From Blastobasis lacticolella (Eukaryota > Arthropoda > Insecta > Lepidoptera > Blastobasidae), in contig LR990061.1 in assembly GCA_905147135.1 (NCBI GenBank), positions 9,152,026 to 9,216,025 of the forward strand: a DNA stretch of 64,000 nucleotides, in the 5' to 3' direction. Below are positions 41,997 to 53,490 of the stretch, piece by piece (the stretch's first letter is position 1; each line of letters opens with the position of its first letter). Below the pieces are notes generated by a model that was not told where the DNA came from, searched no databases, and worked only from the letters and a program-made list of their open reading frames with translations. A program made the translations under genes and the position numbers.

Positions 41997-42317
41997 AGCA
42001 GCATTCCAGAAAAATGTAGAATGTACAATGAAAGAGCGTAAGTCTATTGCCAACTTAAGAATATATCCTGTGCAATTTTGTCAAAAAGTTTTATAACATA
42101 CTATCTCCCCAGAGCAATTTCATTCGCATTGTTACAATTTAATGAAATTTACTGCTGGGGTATCTACTTTCAAAGTATTTTTTTTGTTTTCATACAGAGC
42201 TTGACCTGACCACTACAAACATAAAAGAATTGTGATTGTGTGTGTATTCATTTGCCAAATTGATTAAAAAGAAGATGAAGTAGAAATTTTCATTAATTTA
42301 CATTTAAAAAATCATCC

Positions 42318-42412
42318 TTGACCCCGTGAATTACAACTAGTGTCAAATAAGAAGAGACTTGGTGGGTCACCTGTGCGAAATGCCATTTGACAAGTCTCTT
42401 CTTTCATGACAC
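42318..42412. repeat. Small inverted repeat
   Basis: 'gtgtcaaataagaagagact' (42340) pairs with the complement of 'aagtctcttctttcatgac' (42395-42413) across a loop of about 35 bases. Possibly an old short inverted-repeat element. Confidence 0.4.
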
Positions 42413-42718
42413 GGGTTACAACACTTCCTTCACCTAATTTGGATAATGAACACCAAGCATCCGGTATATTGTAGCTGTAAAAGAAATCATTCTCAAACTG
42501 GTACCACTCATGCTCTTCTACCTATTATACCTGTTGATAACCAAAATAAAATGTTAAAATCTTATCCATATTTTAAGAAATAATTAAAATATTATATTAA
42601 TTTATTATAACGCTGGTTGAACGCTGTGACTTTGGTTGCAAGTCGTAATCTTCTACTTTTTATTTAGAAACCTTTCCTTTATTACAAAAAATTCCAGGGG
42701 TTTTTCAATAAATCAGTA

Positions 42719-42943
42719 GACCTCGTCTAATCTAAAATGACGCGCCCCACTATCGCATTAACGCAAACAAGCAAGTTTAAAATATAGACGCAATACATAT
42801 ACAAATGCCGTTGTAATTGGTCATTCAGTTGCCGGTGAAATTCAAACGTAGGAGCACGCGTCGTTCATTGGCTCCCACACAGATGAAGTGTCGAAATCAA
42901 CTAACTAAGTAGTGGGGCGCGTCATTTTAGACTAGACGAGCTC
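42719..42943. mobile_element. MITE M1, 225 bp, TA target duplication
   Basis: Same termini as 13812-14062 ('gacctcgtcta' with one change, 'tagacgagctc') and TA at 42717-42718 and 42944-42945. About 26 bp are missing internally after 'gaagtgtcg' compared with the first copy, with 'tcg' at both edges of the deletion. Confidence 0.9.
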
Positions 42944-43308
42944 TACTTGTCTTATGAACTGGTAAAATGCAAGCAAATATGCAATAATTCTTCAAATAAA
43001 ACCATGTTATCAATATTCTATGCCTTCGCGAAAGATAGCATGCATTCTGAAAGTGCCCTGCTAGCTTTATTGGTTAAGTCACCCAATTTTTACATACAAA
43101 CCCCAGTTCCCATTTTCCTCTTTGGGTTTAACACTAAAAGTTATGATTTTCATACACAGAGAATCGCCGGAACCACACGATAGTAACCATTGTACAAGTG
43201 TTGTGGAATGTTTTGAAGATTATATGTAGTAATTTAATTTACCAATGAAAGTTATGTCAACTGACAGTCGTTAAAAGTTGTTCTAAGAATCAAAGAGGAA
43301 ACTAGTTT

Positions 43309-43360
43309 GGGGCTACATGGAGCTGTGTGAATTTATGAACGATAATTTATTTATTTTGTC
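43309..43360 (+). repeat. SINE family 1 tail fragment
   Basis: 'gtttggggctacatggagct', then 'gtgtgaattt' and 'ataatttattta' match the end of 830-1075. Confidence 0.5.
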
Positions 43361-43494
43361 ACACAATATCAACTGTTGCAACATTCGACTATTGGAAGCG
43401 GCTCCAACATCCAACAGGAAGTCAAATATTATTTTAAAACAACATCAATTTATCCATGGACGTGTTTGATGATATTACGTCCATAGAAACCAAC

Positions 43495-44560
43495 TAAACT
43501 TGCGCAAACCAGATGATTCGGCCACCAAAGAACCAACAAGAAGGCCGTACTTCTGTGCTCTCTATTTGCGGCGAACTCTAGCCTTGACGACAGGAGAAAT
43601 GCGCCATCTAACAAACACGAGGTGTAACCAGACTATGCTTGATGAGCGTTTTACACAAACACTGCACAGTGCATTGTTTTCCCTCGACGTTTGGGAATCC
43701 AGCTGGCATGAGCGTATTCCAGCAATTGTGCGTAAAACCTGTGCTCCTGAATTGGCTCTGGTTTTGAAACTCCATCCTCATGGAAGGTCACCTCTAACTG
43801 TCATCCAGGCCCCCAAAAAGAGTGCCTGAACAGACCCTGCAGTCAGTCATGGAGAAAGTAATAACACTCAGCTTGTCGGTTACCAAGAGGAGCAAACCAG
43901 CTGATTAGCGACAGTTAATACGGTTTCCACAAAGGTCGCTGTGCCGGTAATCTTCTAGTGTAAATGTCTCATCGCTGGGGGGCTGCTATAGAGAGTAAGG
44001 GGGAAGTGCTGGCCGTCAGCCTGGATATCGCAAAGCACTTCTATCGAAGCTCCTAGCCTACGGCCATCTTTAGGGTTTACGCAAGTGGGTGAGCTTCTTG
44101 TTCGAGCGGAGTATTCAAGTCGTCGCTGACGGGTCAGCCTCAGATACTCTGCTTATAAATGCAAGTGTCCATCAAAGGTCTGTGCTCGCCCACGTTGTTC
44201 ATACTGCAGCAGTTGAGAGCAGAATCAAATATGTGTGTAATCGATTGAGATCCCTGGAGCAAGTTTCCGAACGGGGCAGACGAAACTTCGTCTAGTTCAA
44301 CCCTACGAAGATCTTGATCTTCATGCGTTCACGGCGATAAAAACCGATTCGATGTACCTAGTGCTACAGTTCTAGAACGTTCCCCATACCATCTCAAAAA
44401 GTATTGGGTTCCTCGGCGTCAACATATCGATCGAAGCCCAATTTAGGGATCACGGGGAGGGTAAAGCCAAGATGGCTTAAAAAAAACTTGGTACAATAAC
44501 TACAGCCAAGTCACCTACAATGCAGATCAGATCACTCCTGCAATGACTAGCCCGCTCATT
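43495..44560 (+). mobile_element. Heavily decayed jockey-like LINE
   Basis: Pieces in several frames resemble reverse transcriptase: MRKPDDSATKEPTRRPYFCA to HPHGRSPLTVI at 43500-43829, then 'ggtcgctgtgccggtaatct', 'ctggatatcgcaaagcactt' (an LDIAK motif) and 'ttgggttcctcggcgtcaac' (LGFLGVN). Many stops. No intact active-site motif. Confidence 0.65.
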
Positions 44561-44741
44561 TTGCTTGTTAGTAATGAAATGAAATATTTCAATCATTGTA
44601 TTTTTATCATTTCACAAATATGGCGTAGTAGAAGGTATTTCAATCACCAACCCAATGTTTGTAGGTATCTATCGGTATAAAAATCTACTAGGTATCTACA
44701 TATAGGTACAGCTCAATTGAATACCTGTCACAATACATTCT

Positions 44742-47344
44742 TTATCTGCAAACGAAACAGTTAAAAAGAACTTCAAAACAAAAATAACTACATAAAGAAA
44801 TAGGAAACCACAAGCACATTGTTATAAAATAAAATATTAAACGATAACAGTTCTTGCTGTTTTCCCACCATATGTTGCAGTAATATCTCCTACTCTTTCG
44901 TCGGCGTTTTAAAAATGTGTAACAGTCAATGTCTTCTGGAAATGTTGAACGTTCAGCATTTAAAAAATCCTCTTTAATACGTCTCCATTTTCTTACAAAT
45001 ATATTCTCTTCTGCTTCATTCGTCTCGGATTCAGTTTTTTTTCTAGATCGTTTGGCAGATTTTTTCCCAATCAGAGCTGTTTTTGATTTTGATTTATTCT
45101 GGTTCCGGGGTGATTGCTCTTCTGGCTTTACCTGCCTTTCAGATGATGTTCGGGTAGATTTAAAAAATTGCTTTAATGGCTTTTTCTTACTTTTAGTTGA
45201 TGTTGGGGTTGATTTAAAAGATTCCTTTTCTGGCTTTACCTGCATTTCAGATGATGTTCGGGTAGATTTAAAAAATTGCTTTAATGGCTTTTTCTTACTT
45301 TTAGTTGATGTTGGGGTTGATTTAAAAGATTCCTTTTCTGGCTTTACCTGCATTTCAGATGATGTTCGGGTAGATTTAAAAAATTGCTTTAATGGCTTTT
45401 TCTTACTTTTAGTTGATGTTGGGGTTGATTTAAAATTATCCTTTTGTGGCTTTTTCTGACTTTTAGTTGATGTTCGGTTTGATTTAAAATATTGCTTTAA
45501 TGGCTTTTTCTGACGTTTAGTTGATGTTCGGGTTGATTTAAAATATTGCTTTAATGGCTTTTTCCGACTTTGACTTGATGTTCGGGTTGATTTAAAATAT
45601 TGTTTTAATGGCTTTTTCGGACTTTCACTTGATGTTCGGGTTGATTTAAAATATTGTTTTAATGGCTTTTTCGGACTTTCACTTGATGTTCGGGTTGATT
45701 TAAAATATTGTTTTAATGGCTTTTTCGGACTTTCACTTGATGTTCGGGTTGATTTAAAATATTGTTTTAATGGATTTTTCTGTCTTTCACTAGATGTTCG
45801 AGTTGATTTAAAGTATTGCTTTAATGACTTTTTCTGACTCTCAGTTGATGTTTCGGTTGATTTAAAATATTGTTTTTCCAGCGTTTTCTGACTTTCAGTT
45901 GATGTTTTTGATTTAAGAGATTTCCTTTTCCTGCTTCGCATTAAAGTTTTAAAGAAATACGGCTTTCGCTGGCTCTGGGTTGGTCTCTGTCGTCTAGAAG
46001 TATTAATCGTGAATTGTTCTTTTGGATTTATTATTTGTAATTTACTAGTTTTACCAAAGAATGGGTTCTCCTCATTACGTTTATGACATATACAGTCGTG
46101 GTTCGTTCTTTGTTCATACTCATTTCTTATATCATCTTCATCTGGCCAACAAAATTCATCATTTTTGGCTAATGAGCTCAGAGTTTGAAATGGTCCTGCA
46201 ACAGCCCATCTACGGTTTTTAACCCATCGTGCGAAACTTTCGCAGTTCCCTTGTCTCTTTCTTTGGCCCGGTACCCTGCAAAAGGATTGCCTGTAGTGAT
46301 TGTTGTGTGGTCTTATAGGGTAGGTAAGGAGCCAACAGAAAAGTCCAACTAAAATACAAGGTAACCATATCAGTGTTAAAAGGCATATACATAAAAACTT
46401 TATCACTTTTCTAAGATTGCTAGGTTTATTCACGTATTGTCCTTGCTTGCATGTCATTGTATGAGTACCAGGAACATTGTTTTGTATTTGTTGAAATGAT
46501 TGATGTGTTGATGTGCAATTGTCCGTGCCTTTTGTCGGATACGAGGGACATATTTGGGCAACATTGTCCTTACATTCCTTTGGGGTGGTCTGCACCATTC
46601 TGACGCCACATTTAGTTTCTGTTGGGGATGGGCATCTCGGTATTGGAGAAGTAGTTTGCGGTCTGTATTTTACAGTACTTCGCAGTCCAGTTGGGAAATC
46701 CATTGGTTTAATGCGGTGTATAAAAGCCGGATCGGAGCAAATGATACCTAAATTATCATTTTCCCTTTCTTGAAGAGGTACCACCTTACAGCAAGAAGAT
46801 AACTTTTTCGGTTTTGTGCGAAGTTTTGACTGATTCGGTATCATGTAAAGGTTTGAGAAAGAAACTGCTTTGTTACCAGACGTGTCTTCAGAAGAGCGGT
46901 TCTGCTTCGGCTTTGATCGAAGTTTACAAATTTTTCGTATTTGCTTGGTATTAGACAATTCGCGTATAGGGCCATTGGAGCTATAGCACTCGGAGCAGGA
47001 GTAAGTCATGGGGTTTGTGATAGAACTGGACACCCTGAATCCGAAGATATCGTTGAAGCTTGAAAGTCTCAACGAAGCCGGATTCCTCGCAGTCTTTTTT
47101 TTTTGATTACGAACAAATAAAACACTTACACTATCTATCCTCTTGCGGCATTCGCCTGTCTCGTTACGTTTTCTTTTGAATTTGGATATTAATTTTGAGC
47201 CATTAAATGACTTTCTACTTCTGGAAGACAATATTTTTATCGATGTTGCTTGTGAATTTCTCTTACGGACATGTTTATTGGAAGCTTTACCCCTAATCCT
47301 AATATTCGATGTATCTGAAGCTGTCGTCTTGGTGTTCATGATAT
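44742..47344 (-). CDS. Unrecognised repeat-protein gene, coding exon 2 (18-residue tandem repeats, two hydrophobic segments)
   Basis: Residues 153-1019, preceded by a TTTTTCTTACAG acceptor. It is strongly basic and rich in S, T, K and R. A hydrophobic segment about 469-495 (KFLCICLLTLIWLPCILVGL, then FCWLLTYP) is followed by a W/C-containing stretch (FARWVKNRRWAVAGPF, FCWPDEDD). Fifteen tandem 18-residue repeats lie at 630-898, and a second hydrophobic segment at about 987-1012 precedes the stop. Both hydrophobic stretches contain a mid-helix proline and end in cysteines. The layout suggests a membrane protein with the repeat region exposed on one side, but the topology is inferred. The internal ATG at 47339 could also start translation if exon 1 were not used. 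I recognise no family and assign no function. An open frame this long in repeat-rich sequence argues for a real gene. Confidence 0.8.
45108..45914 (-). repeat. In-frame 54-bp tandem repeat array (15 units)
   Basis: The array encodes residues 630-898 of the unrecognised gene. The first unit is 17 residues and the next fourteen are 18. The commonest unit reads KSTRTSSESPKKPLKQYF; units 4-6 are identical at protein level. Units 10-15 alternate two subtypes (KSTPTSTKSKKKPLKQFF and KSTRTSSEMQVKPEKESF), forming a 108-bp higher-order repeat. The last unit is degenerate. Confidence 0.95.
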
Positions 47345-47576
47345 CTGTAAGAAAAACATGGTTTCAGGTGTGTAGGTACCTACATATTTAATTTCAATTG
47401 GCCGACTGGGAATCGGTAACACTTTTCAAAGAAACCAATAATAAATCAGTTGGAAAGCAGTAACTACGGCTCATGATTTTCGCCCGTTTATCACTGTTGT
47501 TTATTTAACACATATAGGTTCTGTATTTGTTGTTTAGTTGTAGTAGTAGTTACGTTTAGTAAGTTAGTAGAGTTAC

Positions 47577-48033
47577 CTGTCAAATAATCCCATGTAGTAC
47601 TGTCTTCTGGTTCAGTCCTTCTAGGAGCAATCTTATCAGATATAGATGATCTTGCGCTACTTAGATGTATCCTGACATGCCTCTCAGATTTTTTGGTGTC
47701 CACATACCGCGTTCCCAAAGGTTTAATTACACTTCGTAAATTCTCTGTTCTTTGGACATCACAAGCGCCGATATCTCCGTTCCCTACTTCCTCATTTGTA
47801 TGTGGTACTTTGTTTCTGTAATTCTTAGTTTCGTCAACTATAGTAACCTTCGTTTCTTTCGGGTTTGTACTCTTAGCAAGCCATTGTTCAACATATACTG
47901 GATTTTTTTTACTGCTCGAAGGATTTGAAGCTCGTCTTGATTTTGCCTTTGATGAGTAATCGTTTCGTATTTCATTATCACTTAAACTGGGATATACGTC
48001 GTAGTTAAGGACTCGGCAGCGGTGTACGCTCAT
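47577..48033 (-). CDS. Unrecognised repeat-protein gene, coding exon 1
   Basis: Residues 1-152 of a predicted 1019-residue protein. The ATG (MSVHRCRVLNYDVYPSLSD) has an in-frame TGA 24 nt upstream. The segment is polar, with SYS/K-rich stretches and a VYVEQWLAKS motif, and has no fold I recognise. The donor TTGACAG|GTAACT at 47576 is strong. Without splicing the frame would stop about 28 codons later, so the donor decides the gene model. The 232-bp intron joins in phase to the exon starting at 47344. Seen: the open frame and splice sites. Inferred: that the two exons are one gene. Confidence 0.72.
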
Positions 48034-48555
48034 CGCTTTATGCTCACGAATTTTTCAGGCATAATCTAACTACAACTTTGATTATAGCAGATAGTTGTAC
48101 ATAGCATATGTAATAGAAAATGCAATAGAAAAGTATATTGATAAAACGTAGCAGCACCATTAGTAGCAAAATTTGTACCTATACATAAAATTAAAACCAC
48201 AATTAATTATAAGTAAACCCAAGTAATAAAAACATAGAAATTAAACGCAATGTTCGGACAAAATCTTCCCACTTGCGCTAATCAATCAATGTCATTTGAT
48301 CATAAGAGGAAACAATATTTTTATATATGTCTGTGGTAATGTTGGTTTACTTTTCTTTCTAATGAGGTGGTATATCAAAATTCATTATTGTCGAATCTAT
48401 TGAGGAATCTGCTCGTTCTCAACATAATGTAGATGGCTTTAAATATCGACTTGTAATATTCATCTCTTCGTCTGATTATCTGGTCGGGTCGGGGCGTTCG
48501 GAAAGGCTTGTGTAATTCTTTTTTTATATTTTATATCTATGAGAAGTTGAAGTTA
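48034..48555. other. Upstream region of the repeat-protein gene
   Basis: AT-rich leader and promoter region. Nothing else recognised. Confidence 0.4.
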
Positions 48556-48799
48556 GCCGTGTGGTGACCGGTAGAGTAGAATAGCACCAACCCCTTACAC
48601 TCGTGGGTGTCGTACAAGGCGACTAACGTTTAGAGGCAAAATATCTAGTCTCCATAAACTGGAAAATGGGCAGCAGCGTTTTTCATTGTTATGTTTGCAA
48701 CACTGCGATCTCCAACCCGCCTGCCAAGCGTGGAGATTATGGCAATAACCTCCCCTTTTGCGGGAGAGGCCCAAAGTCCTGTAGTGGACTGTTATGATG
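48556..48799 (-). repeat. Dispersed repeat R2, near-complete copy
   Basis: The complement is collinear with 18896-19140 and 24802-25057, from 'gccgtgtggtgaccgg' to 'agtcctgtagtggactgtta' on the plus strand. Confidence 0.75.
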
Positions 48800-49494
48800 A
48801 GAAGTTGAAAATCGTTTATCAACATGTATTCCATCTATCTTATTCCAATCGAATCGGCTCCCGAGTCTGTTCAATCAGTCTTAGCGTTCCCAGCTTAGAC
48901 CTCGGTCGACCTCGCTTTCAAAGGTATTAGGAGGCACATTTAACGAGTGACGAGCTCGTTGCGGTGCTCTTTGACTAGGCTCAGAGTATGAAACGGTCAC
49001 CCACCCAGTTTCCGAACACTGCGAACGTTGCTTAACCTTGGTTATCGGTTTCGCAAGTGCTGCCGGTGCAACTTTGATAACATTCCACCTACTCTACATC
49101 GTCGATGACGTCAAACTTATTGAACCCAATATCATGTGCCTAGATTATAGGTACTGAACACTTATTACATAGTTGACGAGACTGTTTACGTAGTTCAGCA
49201 TCTTGATAAATTGCATCACTTGGCTTCTACATTACATAGACGTTTTAACTATTCACGACATTGTTCCTTGTTGCTTGTGACGACAATAGGCTGAAATAAC
49301 TCAAGTTGCAAAATGCTTGTTAGTAGGCTGCGGATGCGTCAAGCCGAGGCTTGGGCGCATTGGCGATCTGTAAGCAACTTTGTGTGCAATAATGATAAAA
49401 TTACATCATCACACAACAGCCCGTAGCAGTCAATGATGGATACTGTTTGTTACCTACTCATTTTCTGGTTTAAGGAGGTACTAGTATTACAAAT
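48800..49494. other. No recognisable feature
   Basis: No credible frame or structured repeat. Confidence 0.5.
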
Positions 49495-49768
49495 ATCATC
49501 TTGGCGTTAATGTTCCAGTTGTGCTTTCGCGCATGAGGGCCCGGGGTCTGATCAGATTGGATCAATTCATGGTTTCACTTTCAGTCGCCAGTATTTGCAA
49601 GTTTCATCTCGATGTTTCCCATCAGCGTAAGGGCATCGGTTAGTATTCAACTAATGTACATAACTCCGAAAAAAGTCATTGGTACATAGCCGCAGCGGAT
49701 TTCAACTCGGTACCTCTCGCTCGCTTACGAGTCGGATACCCTAACCGCTCGGTCACCAACACTTCGTA
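49495..49768 (-). mobile_element. SINE family 2 with internal deletion
   Basis: The tail 'catcttggcgttaatgttcc' joins directly to 'gatcagattggatcaattca', skipping the 'ctgccaaatcctgg' block. The tRNA-like head (complement of 'ctcgcttacgagtcggatac' and 'ctaaccgctcggtcacc') is intact. Confidence 0.75.
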
Positions 49769-49903
49769 CGAGTACTGGAATTACTGCTACTAATAGATGG
49801 TCTTTATGATATTGCCTCTAGTCTCGTTACCTGTGCAATGTGGAGAGTGCAATGGGGCCACACTCTGCAAATGCCACGACAGTCGCCTTAATGCTGGTTT
49901 TCA

Positions 49904-50265
49904 GTGGGCCCCCTTGCCTTATTCTGCAAATCGGAATGCAACGCAAGCAAGGTAAAGCAATGTTTGGTACCAGAAATAAACAAGCCGGTGGTACACAATA
50001 CTGACGGACTCCTCAGGCCTTACAGTCCCACCACAGGGCAGATATTTAGATCAAGATTAAAATACGTACGGGCATCGGGAATGAGCTCCCTCCCGAAGAC
50101 TTTCCTTTGCTCAATAACATGGGGTTCTTCGAAAGGCATATCTGCAGGTGCCTCAAAGGCCGGCACTGCATCCGCTCCCATTAGGGTGCAGATGTCCTGG
50201 ACGACGATAGCCGCTTTCCATCACGTGGTCCGTCCGTCCGTGCACCTCCCTAGGCGAAAATGACT
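49904..50265 (+). mobile_element. LINE 3' end
   Basis: The frame includes LRPYSPTTGQIFRSRLKYVR and, with shifts, GMSSLPKTF and the 'aacatggggttcttcgaaag', then 'gcatatctgcaggtgcctca' block homologous to 195-240, with the tail 'gctttccatcacgtggtccg'. Confidence 0.65.
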
Positions 50266-52374
50266 TCTTAAAATAAATAATTAATTGTGACGCGCAATGT
50301 ACATCGTCCGGCGCACGCCTCTCGCTTGCCCACGTGACCAGTGGCCACTGTCCCCGCGTGGCCAGGTGGCCTGCACGCTTTACATTGCGTGCTTTTTACT
50401 TAAATAGCATTTATTGCAACTTAAATTTAAACTTTGAGTATCTAAATTAATTGGGAACGATGTAGTTATCGATACTTGGTATTTTTTAGTATAAAAATCA
50501 ATTTTTTTTTTAAATCTCTATTTCTGCCTAAACTATGAGTTTCCGCGGGTATGTTTCTTGGGGAAAGTTGTTCAGTTTCATGAGTAGAATATGAGGTTTC
50601 AATTAATGCTAGCGGTCTTTTTACACCCTGTATATGAACCTAAGTAGATAGTAAAAAAAAACGCACGACTCTCTACAAGCCGTATCGGAACCCCGAAAGG
50701 CCTTTCTTTGCACAGCTGTCCCATCTTGCCCTTAACAAAGTTGTGCTCAACTTGTTATCTATCGGCGATAGTTTGTCTAAACCCGGATAGCTTGATAGCT
50801 TCGCAATTACGGGCGTGTCCGGCCGTAGATACAGAAGGCAGCGCATCAACTTACGTGCAACCAGTATAAAATGAGCTACCACCACTAAGGATGTGCGTAC
50901 AAATGGGAGACAGTCCAAGGACTACAGGGTAGGTTGAGGTGTAGTCGTGTGTACTAAACTACAGGCTAGTTTTAATAAGTTCCCGTGGTTTGCTAAATTG
51001 GATTCTGGGTAGAGTGGTGTCAGACGACTGGCGCTAGTTTTACGTAAAGACTTCTGTACTGAGGTACCAATGTATTGTTGCGTATTATAGTACATTGTGC
51101 AATAATAGATCGTATGTAGGTACATGATGTTTTCTTTATTTGGAAAGCACTTTTGTCGAGATGGTTCTTAGCTTTGTTTCATTAAAATCTGTTCAATAGT
51201 TTAAAAAATAGTACCTATTTGTGTAAACTCGGTCGTGGGTTTTCCGACATTTATCTGTCGGTTAGGTTTTTCATACGAAACAAAATATGGTTTCGACATT
51301 TGAGAGTATGAAAATTACTGAAAACCTTCGAATAGTGAAAATGCGACACATGTTATGCAAAGAAGAGGTTGTGGCACATAATACAATATTTTTTATAGTT
51401 CAAAAAGCTTACCTTTTCACTATATAATAATTATTTGAAGTTGAGGTTCGCACTACTTTACACACGTCGCTAAATTTGCTCCGACCATTCGCACAAAAAC
51501 GAGGGTAACTTCAAAAACCCTTTGACATTGAACAAATTAATTGCGTTTCGTTATTCCTATGTATCTATCGAACACATAAAAATAGTTATTACCTATAAAT
51601 AATTCGAAATTATGTAACAAAGGTGACTTTAAAATTAGAAACCATATATGGGTTCCTATGCGGTAGAGGGTTAAGAGGGAGGCAAATGAGCACGCACGTT
51701 ACCTGTTGGTATGTGATCACCGCCGTCCATGGACATTCGCAAATGGCCGGCCTATGAGGAAGGTGTAGATTCGTTTCTTGAAAGCTCCCATGACGTACCG
51801 GCTCGGGAACACCGCTACAAGAAGTTCCCATGTAAATATAGTAGTTGACCGCCACTCATCTAGATCCAGTAAGTAAATTTCAATTTATTTATTTGTCAAT
51901 ACAGGTAAATACAGATTGGGCGCATTACTGCTGGACAAATTAATTACACCAATCTGAGCATACAAATTATAATCATACAATTTAATATGCAGACTACAGC
52001 GTCCAGATTATATTGATAAGGCAGCACACCTTCAGGCAACTGTGTCTAAATAACCTGTCTACGTACCACAAAATCAATAAAATGAAATTCGAGATTTCCA
52101 ACGAGTTATACCTATCGATACTTATATGGTATAAGTATAATAGTTGTACCTGCCAGTACTAACGTATCATAAACTTAAAGCCTTATACCAACCACACCAG
52201 TGGCTTCCTCAATTTTCAAAGAACACTATCACAGCTCATGACTGCTAAACGTGGTCCTGGGTGGAGTACCCTCTACGCAGTCTCGAGAGCAAAGCTAACG
52301 TTGGTCCCGGAAAAGTAAATACTCTCCAACTTCCGCACTTAGATATTATTACGGTTGAGCTGACCGGGATTGTC
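50266..52374. other. No recognisable feature
   Basis: About 2.1 kb with short frames only. I see no conserved motif, RNA gene or clear repeat. Confidence 0.5.
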
Positions 52375-52495
52375 GGCGCACGTTTCCGGAGTGTCGGTGG
52401 GCTATGGCTAGTGGGTCCGACTCGTAAGCGAGAGGTCGCGAGTTCGATCCCCAGTGCCGCAATGACTAAGTACTAATGACTAATGAGTCCCCTGA
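52375..52495 (+). mobile_element. tRNA-like SINE family 2 head, isolated
   Basis: 'ggctagtgggtccgactcgt', 'aagcgagaggtcgcgagttc' and 'gatccccagtgccgcaatga': a B box 'gagttcgatcccc' and an anticodon-arm-like segment like the SINE family 2 heads but in plus orientation, without a body. Confidence 0.55.
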
Positions 52496-52732
52496 GTTGT
52501 GCTCCACATAAATGGATTGATCGATGTACAACACAAACGCAATTCTACCTATTCGTGATTTTACACAATATGGATTCCGCACAACTGACATTCAACACAT
52601 TATTTTTTCCACACAGTCTTCAATTATACACAAACGCGTTTCTTCCTGTTCGCGATTCTACACAATATTAATTGCACACAACTGCAGCCATTCAAGAGAT
52701 TCGCTATTCCACATATTCGTTACATATTTTAA

Positions 52733-53078
52733 ATCATCTCATCGTCTTGGCGTTAATGAGTCAGATGTCCTCTCGCTCACGAGGTCTGCATTGACCATGA
52801 TCCAGGATTGGCAGATCAAGTAATTACAGTGAAGCGACTGCCACCTGACCTGCTACCACGGGAACCAGAACAAATTGGATCATGGCTACCTACACATTCG
52901 GTCACCTGAATGAGCAGGTTTCATCATGATGTTTGCCCTCACCCTAAGAGCATCGGTTAGTATTTAACTAATGTACATAACTCAGAAAAGAGTCATTGGT
53001 ACATGGCAGCAGTGGAATTTAAACCCGGTCCCTCTCGCTTACGAGTCAGATACTATAATCACTAGGCCACACTTTTAG
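52733..53078 (-). mobile_element. SINE family 2 inserted in the foldback element
   Basis: Body ('tgatccaggattggcagatc', 'gctaccacgggaaccagaac'), middle ('gtttcatcatgatgtttgcc', 'agagcatcggttagtattta') and head (complement of 'ctcgcttacgagtcagatac') follow each other in the same order as in 63292-63646. Confidence 0.78.
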
Positions 53079-53228
53079 GGCAGGTGGCCCGTTAGTGTAT
53101 TCTAAATTTAAAACTGACATACCAAACTGGAACGCGTTGCTCATAGAAGTCTCATAATAACTCTAATCCTAACTTTAATCCAACCAACCTGATCAACGCT
53201 GAGAACCCTGGACTACCATTAACACATT

Positions 53229-53490
53229 CGTCAACGCTGGGCACCCGGAGAATGGTTGTATTGTAAGCTAAGCGTAGAACTAGACCAGGGCCTAAGTGTA
53301 GTGGATCTAGCAAAGGTTGACCAAGGTCAACTCTGGTCTATCAACCTGGTCAACCAACCTGGTCATCGCTGGGTACCCTGAGACTGGTGGTATTGTAACC
53401 CAAGCTTAGAACTAGACCAGGGCGTAAGTTTAGTGGACCTAGTAAATGTTGATCAAGATCAACTCTGGTCAACGGACCTGGTCCAATGCT
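53229..53490 (+). repeat. 132-bp tandem repeat, about two units, in the foldback spacer
   Basis: 'cgctgggcacccggagaatg' (53235) recurs as 'cgctgggtaccctgagactg' 132 bases later. Both are followed by 'agaactagaccagggc', 'gtttagtggacctagtaaa' (variants) and 'aactctggtca'. A 'ggttgaccatggtcaacc' palindrome follows. Confidence 0.8.

Noticed and set aside
42947..43183. 78-codon frame after MITE M1
   Set aside because: It begins at the MITE border and has no recognisable motif; chance frame.
44929..45459. Plus-strand 176-codon frame with internal repeats
   Set aside because: It is the antisense shadow of the 18-residue repeat array; its repeats follow from the minus-strand gene.
45108..45914. Regularly spaced repeats resembling a CRISPR array
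   Set aside because: The units are contiguous 54-bp coding repeats without unique spacers, in a eukaryotic gene.
52430..52475. tRNA-like sequence with a B box
   Set aside because: Its anticodon-arm and T-arm segments match the SINE family 2 heads elsewhere; no complete cloverleaf.
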